Assembly (NCBI RefSeq): GCF_018143015.1
Contig: NC_054758.1
Span: 7,611,501 to 7,675,500 of the forward strand
Direction of reading: 5' to 3'
Origin: Lytechinus variegatus
Lineage: Eukaryota; Echinodermata; Echinoidea; Temnopleuroida; Toxopneustidae
DNA length: 64,000 bases
This document shows, one piece after another, positions 11,901-23,080 of the stretch; position 1 is the first letter of the stretch, and each line of letters starts with the position of its first letter. The translations under genes were made by a program, and so were the position numbers. The notes under the pieces were generated by a model that did no database searches, had not been told where the DNA came from, and saw only the letters and a program-made list of their open reading frames with translations.

Positions 11901-14546
11901 TCTCTCTGCTACATACCTACATTTATTGGGAAGTTAATAAATGAACAGAATATTATTATTATTATTTCAATCATCATCATGTGGAGCGTTGTGGCCCAGT
12001 GGATAATTCTTCTGACTTTGAAACAGAGGGTCGTGGGTTCGAATCCCAGCCATGGCGTAATTTCCTTCAGCAAGAAATTTATCCACGTTGTGCTGCACTT
12101 TACCCAGGTGAGGTGAATGGGTACCCGGCAGGATTAATTCATTGAATGCATGAGCGCTGAAAGGCAGCTCGAGCTAAATCCCGGGTAACAATAATAATAA
12201 CAACGCGCCTCGGTATAGAATATTTCTAGATAGATGGCCATAGCTATATAAATGCCTATTATTTTTATCATCATCATTATTTTTTTTATTATTATTGCTA
12301 TTATCATTATTATTTCTCCTTCTTCTTCTTCATTTATTTTCATCATTATCATTAATATTAATATTATTATCGTTGTTACTATCATTACTACTATTATTAT
12401 TATAAGCTGTAGAATAAGCCTTAACCGTTTTGGTCAGCCCCCCCCCCCTCCTGTAAGGTGTGAATTTTAACCCTTTGTTCTCTTTGAAGGTGTAGTTGTA
12501 AACTTTGTTAAAAAGTTAGGAACTTGTTAAGTAGCTCCTCTTGTTATGAATCATCGGATGTGAATTTACATCGATAGGAAATACAGGGTCAGCTTAACAA
12601 GATTGAAATGAATTGTGTTTTTGTTTTGAGGTGTATTAAGAAATACAGATATGACACTTGATTCGGAACCTGCCTTTCCCTGTTTCATTGTTTATTCGTC
12701 GGTGGCCTAGCAACGAGGTTCGTTTCTGTATCTTTTGACCCTGAATTATGATCTATTATTAAAAGCACATTCAATGTAAAATTTTAGTTCAAACAGTGGC
12801 CTAGATAATAAATGAGCGAAAATTTTGAGATTGAGAAATGTCGTATGTTTCAAAGAGTCAACAAAGCTGCAAACTAGCGAAGCGAGAGAGAAAAAACATT
12901 CGATCTTTTATCACAAAGATATATGTACTTTTGTGATAGATTTTGATATGACATTAAAAAAAAGCTCACTTTCACGCCTTTTCCTTTATTTTTTTTCCTT
13001 TTATTACTTGATCATGATTTTTTATTGGGGAGGGGGGAAGGGGAGGGGGGGGGGGACTCAAGCCACATCTGTTCTCCAGTGAGTGATTTGATGCCAGTGA
13101 TGTTGACCAACAGTCTGGATGGGGGAGCGACATGGGTCGTTTCTGATCAGCTAGTGCGTTTTTTTTTTCAGGTCCACTGCTATTATACGATTAAGGATTG
13201 AAAAACGTCCTTAAATCGATATCAGATTTGTTATGTTTAAAAAAAGCAGTAGTTGATTTGTTTTAAGTATATAAAAAGAAACATTAAGCTATTAAATTTG
13301 TAGAGCTTTTAACAAGAAATGTACTGTCTAGGCCTATGTGTCAACATATAACATATTGCTGTACATTGACAATTGTATCCAGAGGCGGATGCAGACATAA
13401 TTATAGCCAATGGTTAGGGGCATCGGGGGTCCAATTATCTTTAAAACTTTTTTTTACTTGTAAACATAATGTTTGAATTCGTTTTGAGGCAATTTTTAAA
13501 AGCATTAAATTCTTTTAAAGTTAGTTTCCAGGGAGTATGGCGTCAGTAATATGATTTGTTCCGGGAAGAAAGTTCTTTATTTCCGTCATTCATCCGGAGA
13601 TTAGTCCCGGATGGTTCATAATGGATTGCACACTGTACACTCTAAATGCAAGATTTAAGATAAATCCAGATCGAATGCAGCCGAATATTAGGTTTAGAAT
13701 TCAACATTGTTGATTTAAACATAAATCTAAGATTTGAATTTAAAACTTTTTGGGATGTAAAAGTCAATCCTTAAGTTTTAAAATAAATTAAAAATTTGGC
13801 TGATCGCTATCACAGCTGATCTGGATTAATTTTTAAATTCTTGAAAGTTAAAGTGTACCGCACTGATGCTATAGCCAGTCACCAATGAAACAGAGACCAA
13901 ACCGGAGATAAAGTAAAAGTTTTGATCAATCTGATTTCGATTGTGCTAGTATAACTGTAGCATAGACCATAATAATACATGGAGGGAAAGTGGAATGTTG
14001 ATGAATCATTGTAGAACTATAGTCAATTCCAAAAAGGGGCAAAGGCCAAGGGGGGGGGTGAATATTGTGACACTTTGTACTCTGGTAAAACAGCTGCAAG
14101 CATCTTTATTTAGCCCACAAAATCTCTATTCCGTAGAATAATTACGTGGAACATGTAAAAGAGGGAGGTCATTTAATTGGACCTGCATAACATATACATG
14201 TGTGAAATATGACTGAAATTGTCGAAGACTTCTAAATTTATTGTCTAAAACTTGAGAAATAGTCAGATATCGTTGTGGGGGTTTTTTTTAATTGTCAAAG
14301 TAATTATAAATGTAGTTTATTAGTTATTCTATCTCCTAAGACTTACTAAAACACCCTACAGCCAGGCCATCCAACTCCTTCCCATTTGTATGCGGCCCGA
14401 TTTGGAATTAAACGCAGTAGGGCCTAAAATGAGATGCGAATACTTAAATTACCTTTAACTATCTCCTTCGTATGTGTGTGTGCGTGTGTGTGTGTAAGAG
14501 AGAAAGAGTTGGGGAGAGATGCAAAGAGAGAGTGGCTGCGTGTGTA

Positions 14547-14578
<32 letters not shown>

Positions 14579-17500
14579 AGATAGAGATATGGTGCGTGTA
14601 TGATTGTGTAAGTGTGGGGGTGTGTATGAAAAGAGAGCGATAGATGAATAGAGAGAGAGAGAGGGTAGTTGCGTGTGTAACTGTGCACTGTATGTGTGAG
14701 TGAGGTCATGAGGGTGTGCGTGCGCCAAATGGAGAGAGAAACAGTGTCTAGTGTGGTGCGAGTGTGAATCCTGGTGTGAATGTTGATGATTTTCTTTTTT
14801 TTTACTAGTTCTTTTCAATTTCCCCTTCTCTTGTATCAATATGATTTGCATGGTTTTTTTTCTTTCTGTATTGCGCCTAATGTTAAACGTTCATTATGCA
14901 GATTTGTATACATATTGTTTGTTTACGTATGCATGGTATGTGCATGGTTGTATGGGTGTTAATGTGGGTGTGTGTATGTGTACATACTTATGTAAAGTTA
15001 TGTTGAAGCTTGATTTAAAAATGGTTGATTTCTGTTTTCCTGCAAATAATTTATATAGCCATTTAATATTAATTATTATTAAAAACATAGAGGATTGGGG
15101 ACTCAGTTAAGTAATTTCTTTTTTCAGATATAAAAATATAATTTTAAGGAGTTTCATTCCGTCCCTATTTGCTTCAGTTCTTGGTAAATATATATGTACT
15201 TTTTATTGCATATCCTTGTTGATATGAAATGAAGATTTTTTTATTTTTTTTATTTATCTGCAGTTTATGTATTTCATTTGAATGAAATCCTTAATAAAAA
15301 CATGTTAAAAAAACAGAGAGAGAGAGAGAGAGATGGTGCGTGTATGATTGTGTGTGAGGTGATGAGTGTGGGGGTGTGTGTGAAAAGAGAGAGGTATATA
15401 AATAGATAGAGAGGGTAGTTGCGTGTGTAATTGTGTATGTGTGAATGAGGTGATGAGGGTGTGCGTGTGTTGGAAAGAGAGAGATCAGGAGATATCACCT
15501 CCTTGGAGAGATATATGGAGAAAGGGTGCGTGTGTATGATATGTGTGAGGTGATGAGTGTGTGGGTGTGTGTATAAGAGATAAATAGAGAGAGTGGGCCC
15601 GTGTGTGATTGCGCATTATGTGAGGAGAGAGGTGATGAGGGTGTGCGTGTGCCAAATGGAGAGAGAAACAGAGAGAGAGAGAGATGGTGCGTGTGTGATT
15701 GTGCATGTAAGTGTGAGGTGATGAGTGTGGGGGTGTGTGTGTGAAAGGAGAGTGATCGCTGATAAATAGAGAGAGAGAGAGAGTAGTAGTAGCGTGTGTA
15801 ATTGTGTATGTGTGAGTGAGGTGATGTGGGTGTGTGTGTGTGAAAGAGAGAGATATATAGAGAGAGAGAGTGGGCGCGTGTGTAATTGTGTATGTTTGTC
15901 GTGATGAGGGCGTTGGTGTGTGTGAGTGTGTATGCGCAAGAGAGAGAGAGAGGGGGGTGTCCTTTTGTTTGCGTGGGTGTCGATGTGTGCGAAACAGTTC
16001 GGTTCGTTGTAGAGCACGACCTTGCAAAATCCCTTTGAAAAAAAATCATCTTTTATTTTACTCGGGGGGGGGGAGCGAAATTCGATAATGGGCTTTACTG
16101 CTGTTTTGATTATATGACGTCTTCATGAGTAGAATACATACTTTAGTGAATAAATTCTGCACTCTATAAATTTATACATCATTACTACTATTGTTATTAT
16201 TATCACTTCATTATAATTAATTGAGTAATCATTACATGCGTTTGTATCTAGTCATAGTAGTAAAAATTTACAATTTTCTACCCACCCTTCTATATGTATT
16301 TTTGTTTATTTTGAATTATATACCTACTTTGCCGGCCTGAAAAGTAGGATACAGGCAGAGGACTCATAAAATGTCAGGAATTCATTACAACTGGGCTCGT
16401 TCCATATTAAGAAAATGTTTAATTGTTGAAACTTTGCCAATATTGTAACTATACCATGGTGACTACCTAACTGGTCTCAGCGGCCAATCAAACTCAAGTA
16501 TTTACGGTCGTTACCGTAATGGCAAGGTTACCGTTTCCTCAGAGTTTGAGTTTATTTTATTGGCCCCAGATGGCGTGTAGAAAAATGAATAAATAAAAAA
16601 AAATCATTTTTTTGACGACACAGTCATTTTGCTTACCCTATTTTTGATTAAAAATTGAAGTAATTCCTAAATGCATTACTTGTAGTAATTTTATTAAACA
16701 GCCTACCCCTTGTGCTTTCAATGTGCTTGAAGTAAATAATGTAATGAGAAAAACAATTTGAGGGGGCATGCCAGACATATGGCGAATATGTCAACATTTA
16801 TAATGTTTTTGCCACAAAAAAACCTCATCTGTGATATAGCTTAGCATACTATCCAGAAAATACTAGTAATATCACACTTCGCCTTTTTCCAGTTCTTTTT
16901 TTTTTTTGGGGGGGGGGCATTGCCCCCTTCTCACATCTGTCGGTGCTTTAAGACCTTAGACGTCTGTTTTGTTTATCAGAAATCCCCACCCCCCTTCCCA
17001 CCCATCCGGATAAATCTTGGATCCGCCGCTGACTCTTTCCGAATCTCTTTCATTATCAGTTATATAGGCCTACAGACCGCTTATAAGTTTAGTTTAAAGA
17101 CGAGAAAGTGATAGGAATTCAACTTTAAGGACCTTGTCATCAGTTTCCATGGAAATAATTTTTCCATCGATCGTATTAAGTTTCTCAAGTAGGGCATTAT
17201 AAACCCACGCACGACATGTCTACTGGTTACATTGTAATAAATAATGGGTCGATGTAAATGGGAATAAGACGAAGATTAAGCATTGTTCTTTCCTTCTTAT
17301 TATGGTCTTGAATATTCTAGAGGTCACTGAAATAAACATAAAGCGATAGATTGCAAAAATGCATGTGGTCTTACTTTATTCTTACAATATCCCACATCCA
17401 CTTAATTTCTTGCTTTCTTTTTCCAAAAAGTTAAATAAAGCCACCCTTACCTGGGATCGATAGTTTCTTTCTGCCTAATTATTTATTACTCTAATAATTT

Positions 17501-19092
17501 GTCTTATATTTATCAAGAATACAGAGATAACTTTATGCAACTATGGCATATCAACCTCAATATTCCCCCAAAACAGAAGACATATTAGGAACGTGAAAGT
17601 AATACGAATGGACCATAAATCAAGTCGTACTCGAAGTGTTTAAAATCTCCAACCATCATCATGATCTAGGTGCAAGTCAATCATCATTAATAATAATAAT
17701 AACGTTTTATTTACCCAGGGTAGCCACTTCAATCATAAGACTGCTCTTCCAGCGGGCCCTGCATAACATAATATTATTACCCTTCTCCAGTCTAAATGCT
17801 GAGCGCCAAGCAAGAAGGCAGAAGGTCCCATTTTAAAAAGTCTTTGGTATGACTCGGCCGGGGATCGAACCCACGACCTCCCGTTCATGAGGCGGACGCT
17901 CTACCACTGAGCCAACATGCCCGTTGAGCAGGTAAGAACACACAGAATTATTATCAGAATATTCACCCACCCGCAACTTGCGAAAAAGAAACAAATCACC
18001 TTTAATAGTTCCTGTCACCAATACCCAGTCTTATATTGTCCACGATTTTATTATTCTGCTTCCCCTCAATCTGGAACAATCTACCGGCACAAAGTATAAA
18101 ACAAGCAGATTCAACAGAAAAATTCAAATCCATGCTAAGACCCTACTTTTAGATAGCCTTTCCCTTCACATGTGAAGCCCCAGTCCACTGTGAACTATAC
18201 AGTTACCTTAAGTGTTTATTTATTTATCTTTGCTGAAATTTCTTCTCTCTTTCCATTTTTCCTAAGCGCTTAGAGACATATTTTGCGACAAGCGCTATAC
18301 AAATAATGTTAATTATCATTATTTATGATCACACTAAATTCATAAGAAAGAAAGTTCTTATTTTATGATATTTGTAGATTATATATCTTCATATTATCTT
18401 TAGACAGGTGGCAGTCATACTGGTTTTGTTGATGTACACACCTTTTTATAACTATTGTTAGACTACCTATAAATAAGTTATGATAACCAGAAGTCGAGAT
18501 AACAGATCATTCTCGAAGGATCTACCTATACAGTATATAATGACTTTTCCAAAAGTATTCACTGTCAAAACACATTTAAGTTAAGGCCATTTTTTGTACT
18601 GTCGCTCTTTCAATGATAATCGTAAGAAATTTACAGCAAAATGTAATATCCTGCCGTTAATTACAGTACATAAATCGAATAGAACACTTCCAACCGTTCT
18701 GTGAAAATTGTCCTTCGGTAAGTGGAATGAGTTAAACATGTTAAAGGTGTCTGTGATCTTAAAGATATTACCCTAAAACACTAGATACAGATGTAATGAG
18801 TAAATTATTATTATTATCAAACATTCGATATGAATGAACAACTACTGAAAAAAACCTGGCTTTGAGAAAATACAGAAAAGCTCAGAAAAGCAATATGAAT
18901 GAACAACTACTACCAAAAAAAATCCAAGCTTTGAGAGAACACAGAAAAGCTCAAAAAAGCACTATGATGGCGTCAAGGTATCACTTACTTGTAACAGGAG
19001 TAGCCGAAGGTGGCCCATCCTGCCGGGCATGTTACAGCCAGGGACTCCCCCGTCAGAAGACAGACAACAAGCACTGTAATAAGGGTCCTCAT
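8907..19092 (-). CDS. Gene C: secreted C-type lectin-like protein with long Asn/Pro/Gln/Arg repeat tail (spicule-matrix type), 539 aa
   Basis: Three exons on the minus strand: 18989-19092, 11710-11916 and 8907-10215. Introns have GT/AG ends and are both phase 2; the joined frame is 1620 nt. Residues 1-19 are a signal peptide (starts MRTLITVLVV). The CTLD spans about 22-160, with cysteines at 22, 33, 50 and 156, a DQPQ stretch at 121-124 and WVTS at 143-146. Residues 161-539 are a low-complexity tail of Asn, Pro, Gln, Arg, Val, Met, Phe, Trp and Gly with no Asp or Glu, so strongly basic. The order signal peptide, CTLD, Pro-rich repeats is that of echinoid SM50/SM37-type spicule-matrix proteins, which are secreted by skeletogenic cells and occluded in calcite. 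Which member it matches cannot be settled here. A polyadenylation signal AATAAA lies at 8757-8762 (minus). Its CTLD is the most diverged of the four. The exon joins are inferred from splice sites, frame and paralogue agreement. Confidence 0.88.
8910..9905 (-). repeat. Coding tandem repeat of gene C tail: 12-residue and 9-residue unit arrays
   Basis: Two adjacent in-frame arrays. At 8952-9203 there are seven 36-bp units encoding NPNWPN(Q/R)PNQPQ. At about 9231-9905 there are 27-bp units encoding NPNQPN(R/Q)P followed by V, M, F or G. The second array includes three copies of a higher-order 27-residue unit that contains FNPMNPNQP. The units differ mainly at single codons. The codons used leave the antisense strand and part of a third frame open, which creates long spurious ORFs on the plus strand. 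Confidence 0.93.
10216..11709 (-). other. Intron 2 of gene C, no gene
   Basis: AT-rich, with short (TTA/TCA)n and (TA)n runs near 10430-10490 and 10818-10840 and a G run near 11345. The small ORFs in it have no support. Confidence 0.7.
11981..12203 (+). mobile_element. tRNA-derived SINE family B, copy 1
   Basis: The tRNA-like head has A box TGGCCCAGTGG and B box GGGTTCGAATCCC. It is followed by the body shared with 37950-38108, 55311-55550 and 48313-48533, and ends in a short (ATA)n tail. It lies in intron 1 of gene C. Confidence 0.85.
12250..12410. repeat. (TTA/TCA)n AT-rich microsatellite
   Basis: Imperfect ATT/ATC trinucleotide run that gives spurious Ile-rich ORFs on both strands. Confidence 0.85.
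14471..14780. repeat. TG/GA composite minisatellite, block 1
   Basis: Alternating (TG)n and (GA)n stretches inside a longer unit (GATATGGTGCGTGTATGATT ... GGGTAGTTGCGTGTGTAACT) that recurs at 15316-15960. It lies in intron 1 of gene C. ORFs here are artefacts. Confidence 0.85.
15316..15960. repeat. TG/GA composite minisatellite, block 2
   Basis: About four degenerate units of roughly 150-190 bp. Each has a GGTGCGTGTGTGATTGTG half and a GGTGATGAGGGTGTGCGTG half separated by (GA)n. About 540 bp of unrelated AT-rich sequence separates it from block 1. Confidence 0.85.
17687..17922 (-). mobile_element. tRNA-derived SINE family C, full-length copy
   Basis: Read on the minus strand, it begins with a tRNA-like head (A box TGGCTCAGTGG, anticodon-loop CTCATGA, B box GGGTTCGATCCC). 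It continues through the GCAGGGCCCGCTGG body and ends in an (ATT)n tail at 17687-17700. It lies in intron 1 of gene C. Confidence 0.85.
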
Positions 19093-20109
19093 CTTGGTAG
19101 CAATAATCGGTGTCTGCGCTCCAAAGATTGCAGATCGATGTAACCCCAAACTCCAGATGTCTCCTATTTTGTTACCAAAGTCACCTGGGTTTTGAAACCG
19201 GAAGTACTCAGGAGCGAGGTCAGTGAAGGTTACTTAGGATAGGTGCGCTCAGGGATTCCAGAGTGTTGACATTTGGGAGTGCGAAGTCTTCTAAAATGGT
19301 TTTGGACAGGTTAATAAGACTACCAGTGACGGCGCAATCTGCGTTGCCGCTCCCACCATAGTCAGTAACTCTGGGTCAAGTTTATATTGATATTTTCAAT
19401 AATTTGATTTATAGAAGCGTTGAGTTATTGACAGAGACACCGATTTAATCCTTGTTTCCAAGAATCGTAAAGCTATATTCTCACAAATGGAACCATCTCC
19501 AAGCAAACCGATTGTATGACCATGATGACGATGGGAATAAAGTAATAGATTTGGTCGGTCTTGAGATTTTGTCTTTTTTCGCCCGTGGGACTGCATGCAG
19601 TTTTATTTTATGAAAATATTATTTGGTACAAAAGGTAGAAGAGTTGTTTGAATCGCAAGACATTTGTTAAAGCTATATGAATTAGGTCACTCGGGTCCCC
19701 CTTAAAAAAAGAGAAGTTCTAATGTATAGAATTCTAGAATATCATTGAAAATTTAAGCCTATTTTGCTATAGCTTGTTCCATGAGGATCGATGGTTCAAA
19801 CATAAAGCCTTAACAATTCAATTAATTTATTATTGCTCCTTTTAAAAAAAGAACAAAGTTGATCCTGGACTCTGGATTAAGTGTAATGATAATGTTTTCA
19901 GTATGGCGCAAAGGATCAATAACTGCGATGATTATTCAAGCGTTCCAATATATGGAATAACCAAAGTGCCTCAGAACGGTTTTCTGTAATCTCAAGTTTA
20001 TTTGAATGTTAACAAATATTTTCTTTGATTTGCCGCTCATTTCACGCCAAGCAATTATAGAAAAACATCAACATTAAGCAAAATTGTCAATAAGTATTGT
20101 CGAAACTTT
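19093..20109. other. Upstream region of gene C, no clear promoter motif
   Basis: Should hold the promoter and 5' UTR of gene C (minus strand). I see no convincing TATA box in the first 250 bp upstream of the ATG. No gene is supported. Confidence 0.5.
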
Positions 20110-20330
20110 GTGAATCAAAACAGTAGTTTGGTTCGTGAGTCTTGGCAAACGACACATTTTCAACTTTTCGTCAGCCACGAAACTTATGACGAAACTGCTG
20201 TTCCGCCTTCACTAATTTTCGACAAAGACTTTCCAGCTGTTTATTGTCATTGACGGACATCTTCTATACATTCGCTCTGTTCTTGAATCTGTCCTGCGTC
20301 GCAATGCGAAAACTCTCGAATATGAACAAA
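20110..20330. mobile_element. Fold-back repeat family F, copy 1
   Basis: Carries the family blocks TTCGTCAGCCACGAAACTT, GACGAAACTGCTGTTCCG, CGACAAAGACTTTCCAGCTG and TGTTCTTGAATCTGTCCTGC. These recur, some inverted, at 26222-26470, 28255-28565, 38279-38525 and 51825-52110. Confidence 0.65.
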
Positions 20331-21714
20331 TACCCAGTTAATAGGCACTTGCAAGTCCTCTGCATGACCTTACTGAACTTATAGCCTATAGGAAATAAGA
20401 AAACCAGTCAGAACAAAACGCAAACCTCGCCTTTGTATGAGTAGATTAAAGAGAGTTTTCATTTCCGTTACCATGGTTACATGTCTTTTGAAATACTATT
20501 GTGAGAATTTGATGTGAAAACCGTCAGTTGAACTTTACATGGACGCGACACTGGGAGGAGGACCCCAGGTCAGAATTCCAATAAAAACTGTTAGAGTTAT
20601 TGATTTCAATAAGGAAATGAAATATTGGACTCATAGATAAAAACCATTTGAAAATTGTATCGATCCAAATCGGAAATGCATTTTCTGGTGGTCCAATAGA
20701 TACTGTATGTTGTATTGTTCCAATATAAATTTAAACAATGTGATGCCAAAACATATTAATAAATTAAAATAAAATAAAGTAGAATGAACTATAGCCTAGT
20801 GTATATTATGGTGTGTGTACCCCTATCTTGTCATATATACAGTGTGTCCCATAAAACATGAAACCCAGATTTATATTGCTTTCTTCATCAAAGACAAATG
20901 AATCATGAAATTTCATTTACATCATCATGACATTAAATTGTTCTTCGATTTTTTTATTCCTAATATGAGACGACGAACACCTCACGTATAAATGAGCGAG
21001 ACGACCTTGAAATTTTAATGCCAAACCTGGTTGTTCTGGAAAAAATAACGAAATTGGTTACCGATTTAGCAATTCGACGAGTGGCTCATTAGCATTTCTT
21101 TTGTATTCGTTGTTTAAGTTCCCCTCACTTATATCTTAAATGACGATTGATTCAGGTTCACACGCTTGTTTATTTGCAATTTGTTTCCGATATACCTTAA
21201 TATTTATTGTTTGTAATCTTTGTAATAGTTTCAAGTAAATAAACATAATGAATAATTGTGAAATTTCTCTCTGAAAACGGGTTCCCTTTTTATGTGGGAC
21301 GCACTTCATATGATATTAGCAGTATGAATATAACAAAAAAAGACTTGAAAATGCTTGCCTTGAGAGCGCGGGCTTCTTTTTTTGTATTAAGGTAAGCATG
21401 CCAAACGGGTATTAAATAGAATCCCTAACTCCATACTCACACTGAAGAGTGGATCGCATTACCCACTAACAGGAAATCTTACAATAATCTAATTATGTAA
21501 CTCTAAACGTAAATGGCTACTGGATGTTGGAGTTCTTTACTATCCTTAATAATCATAGCAAGATGATATGATTATGTATGCTTACTAATAGAGACAAAAA
21601 TAGTTTAGTGATAGATGTTTGAGTGCCGGCTAACAGCTTTCCTCTTGATAGTGTTGTACTTGAGTGAAGAATTGTATTTTGTAAACACAGATACGATTCA
21701 TCCCCCCTCCCAAA
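20331..21714. other. Intergenic DNA, no gene seen
   Basis: AT-rich sequence between gene B and gene C without repeats or ORFs that I can name. Confidence 0.55.
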
Positions 21715-22070
21715 CAGTTACACTTCGTAATTCCGAAACACGTAAATTGCCTATACCTCGATGTTCGTTAATCCAAAAACGTAAAAGGGTTCGTTAATCC
21801 GAACATTTGTGGCGTTATTCCGAAGGTTCGATAATGCGAAAACAAAATAAAGTTCGTTGTTCTGAAAGTTCGTTGTTCTGAAGGTTCGTTAGTCCGAAAA
21901 CGAAATAATGTTCATTAATCATTTCGTTTTCGGACTAACCAACCTTCGGAATTACGAACCTCATTTTGTTTTCGGACTAACGAACCTTCGGAAATACGAA
22001 CCTTCAGAATAACGAACCTTCGGAATATCCGAACCTTCGGGATAACGAAGCTTCGGAATTACGAATGTAT
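21715..22070. repeat. Palindromic TTCGGAATAACGAA repeat array
   Basis: The motif TTCGTTAATCCGAA and its inverse TTCGGAATAACGAA alternate about a dozen times. The orientation flips near 21920-21940, so the whole block could fold on itself. The outer ends are CTTCGTAATTCCGAA and TTCGGAATTACGAA. Diverged relatives of the motif lie at 8395-8470. Confidence 0.75.
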
Positions 22071-22767
22071 GCGCTTCCAAAGAGTTTTCATCCGAGGATA
22101 CAGATTTCTTTTTTTAACATGGTGCTCATTGTCCCCCGAATTCGACAAGTAACGCAACAATAAAATGATAAAGGTCTTAACTACATGTACCAAAAGAAGG
22201 TATTAATGGAGTAGGCTTCTTCTTCCGTTTCTCTGTTCCCCTTGATCAAAGCCTGATGGTTTTTACTTAATGGAATTACGACTTTGAAATTGGTTTTCAG
22301 ATTTCTATTTGGAAGATATTTGTCCTTAATCACGTTAATAGTTTTATTTTTGTAGTGTATGTTCATATATAATTTTGTATCCTTTTCTTTTTACTTGAAA
22401 TATTTCATTATAAATCTATCCTATTTTCCTGCCCATTTTCTAGTTTGATATTGTTCCAATTTAAACCCATTTAAGCCCCCATTGTTTGAGAAACCTCCCT
22501 GGGATGTATAATGGAAAGGATAAAATCTCGGAGCTGTCTATTTATAGAGAAAGGTTTCCATCAATTTTAATTAGCTTGTTGCTTGCCTAAATTCGTAAAG
22601 CACGGTCCGCTATCATTACCTCCAATTAGACAATACAAATTATTTGAAGAAACCAAGCACCACTTTCTACAAACTACCGTGTTCTCACCGTAGTTTATCC
22701 TAAACCTTCAATGTCAATCAAACAATTTATAAAATGGTGCACCTGATCATGACAACTGTACTCAAAG

Positions 22768-23075
22768 GCCCGTATTCTGAAGTCGGGTTTAACTTAAACT
22801 CAGGTTTGAAGTTGTGGTTTAAGTATGGAAAGCCAAAAGTATCAACATTTCTATTGAGTCGCATGTTTCTTATGTTTACTGTGCTCTTTCCTGATTTATC
22901 GATGGTAAAGACGGTCATCTATTTATACTTCCTACACAATTATAAATGATTTGAGAGCTGAATGAACTGAAGTATGATGTCTCTACTGTTAGTGATTATG
23001 TACCAATTGGCTGTCCATACTTAAACCACAACTTTAAACCTGAGTTTAAGTTAAACCCGACTTCAGAATACGGGC
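22768..23075. mobile_element. MITE with ~68-bp inverted ends and 5-bp target duplication
   Basis: The ends GCCCGTATTCTGAAGTCGGG and its inverse are part of near-perfect inverted arms (22768-22834 and 23009-23075). The flanks repeat CAAAG on both sides. No transposase. A diverged single arm of the same family lies at about 53025-53095. Confidence 0.85.
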
Positions 23076-23080
23076 CAAAG

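Larger units (their letters stand above)
12411..18988 (-). other. Rest of intron 1 of gene C
   Basis: Besides the SINEs and minisatellite listed separately, it holds G runs near 13027-13055 and 16065 and AT-rich filler. A near-duplicate pair of AACAACTACT...AAAGCTCA segments lies at 18836-18960. No exon is supported. Confidence 0.6.

Noticed and set aside
14455-16088. Cluster of overlapping His/Thr/Ser/Leu-rich ORFs
   Set aside because: Translations of the TG/GA minisatellite in several frames.
17833-18021. Minus-strand ORF containing NGHVGSVVERPPHEREVVGSI
   Set aside because: Typical conceptual translation of a tRNA-derived SINE head.
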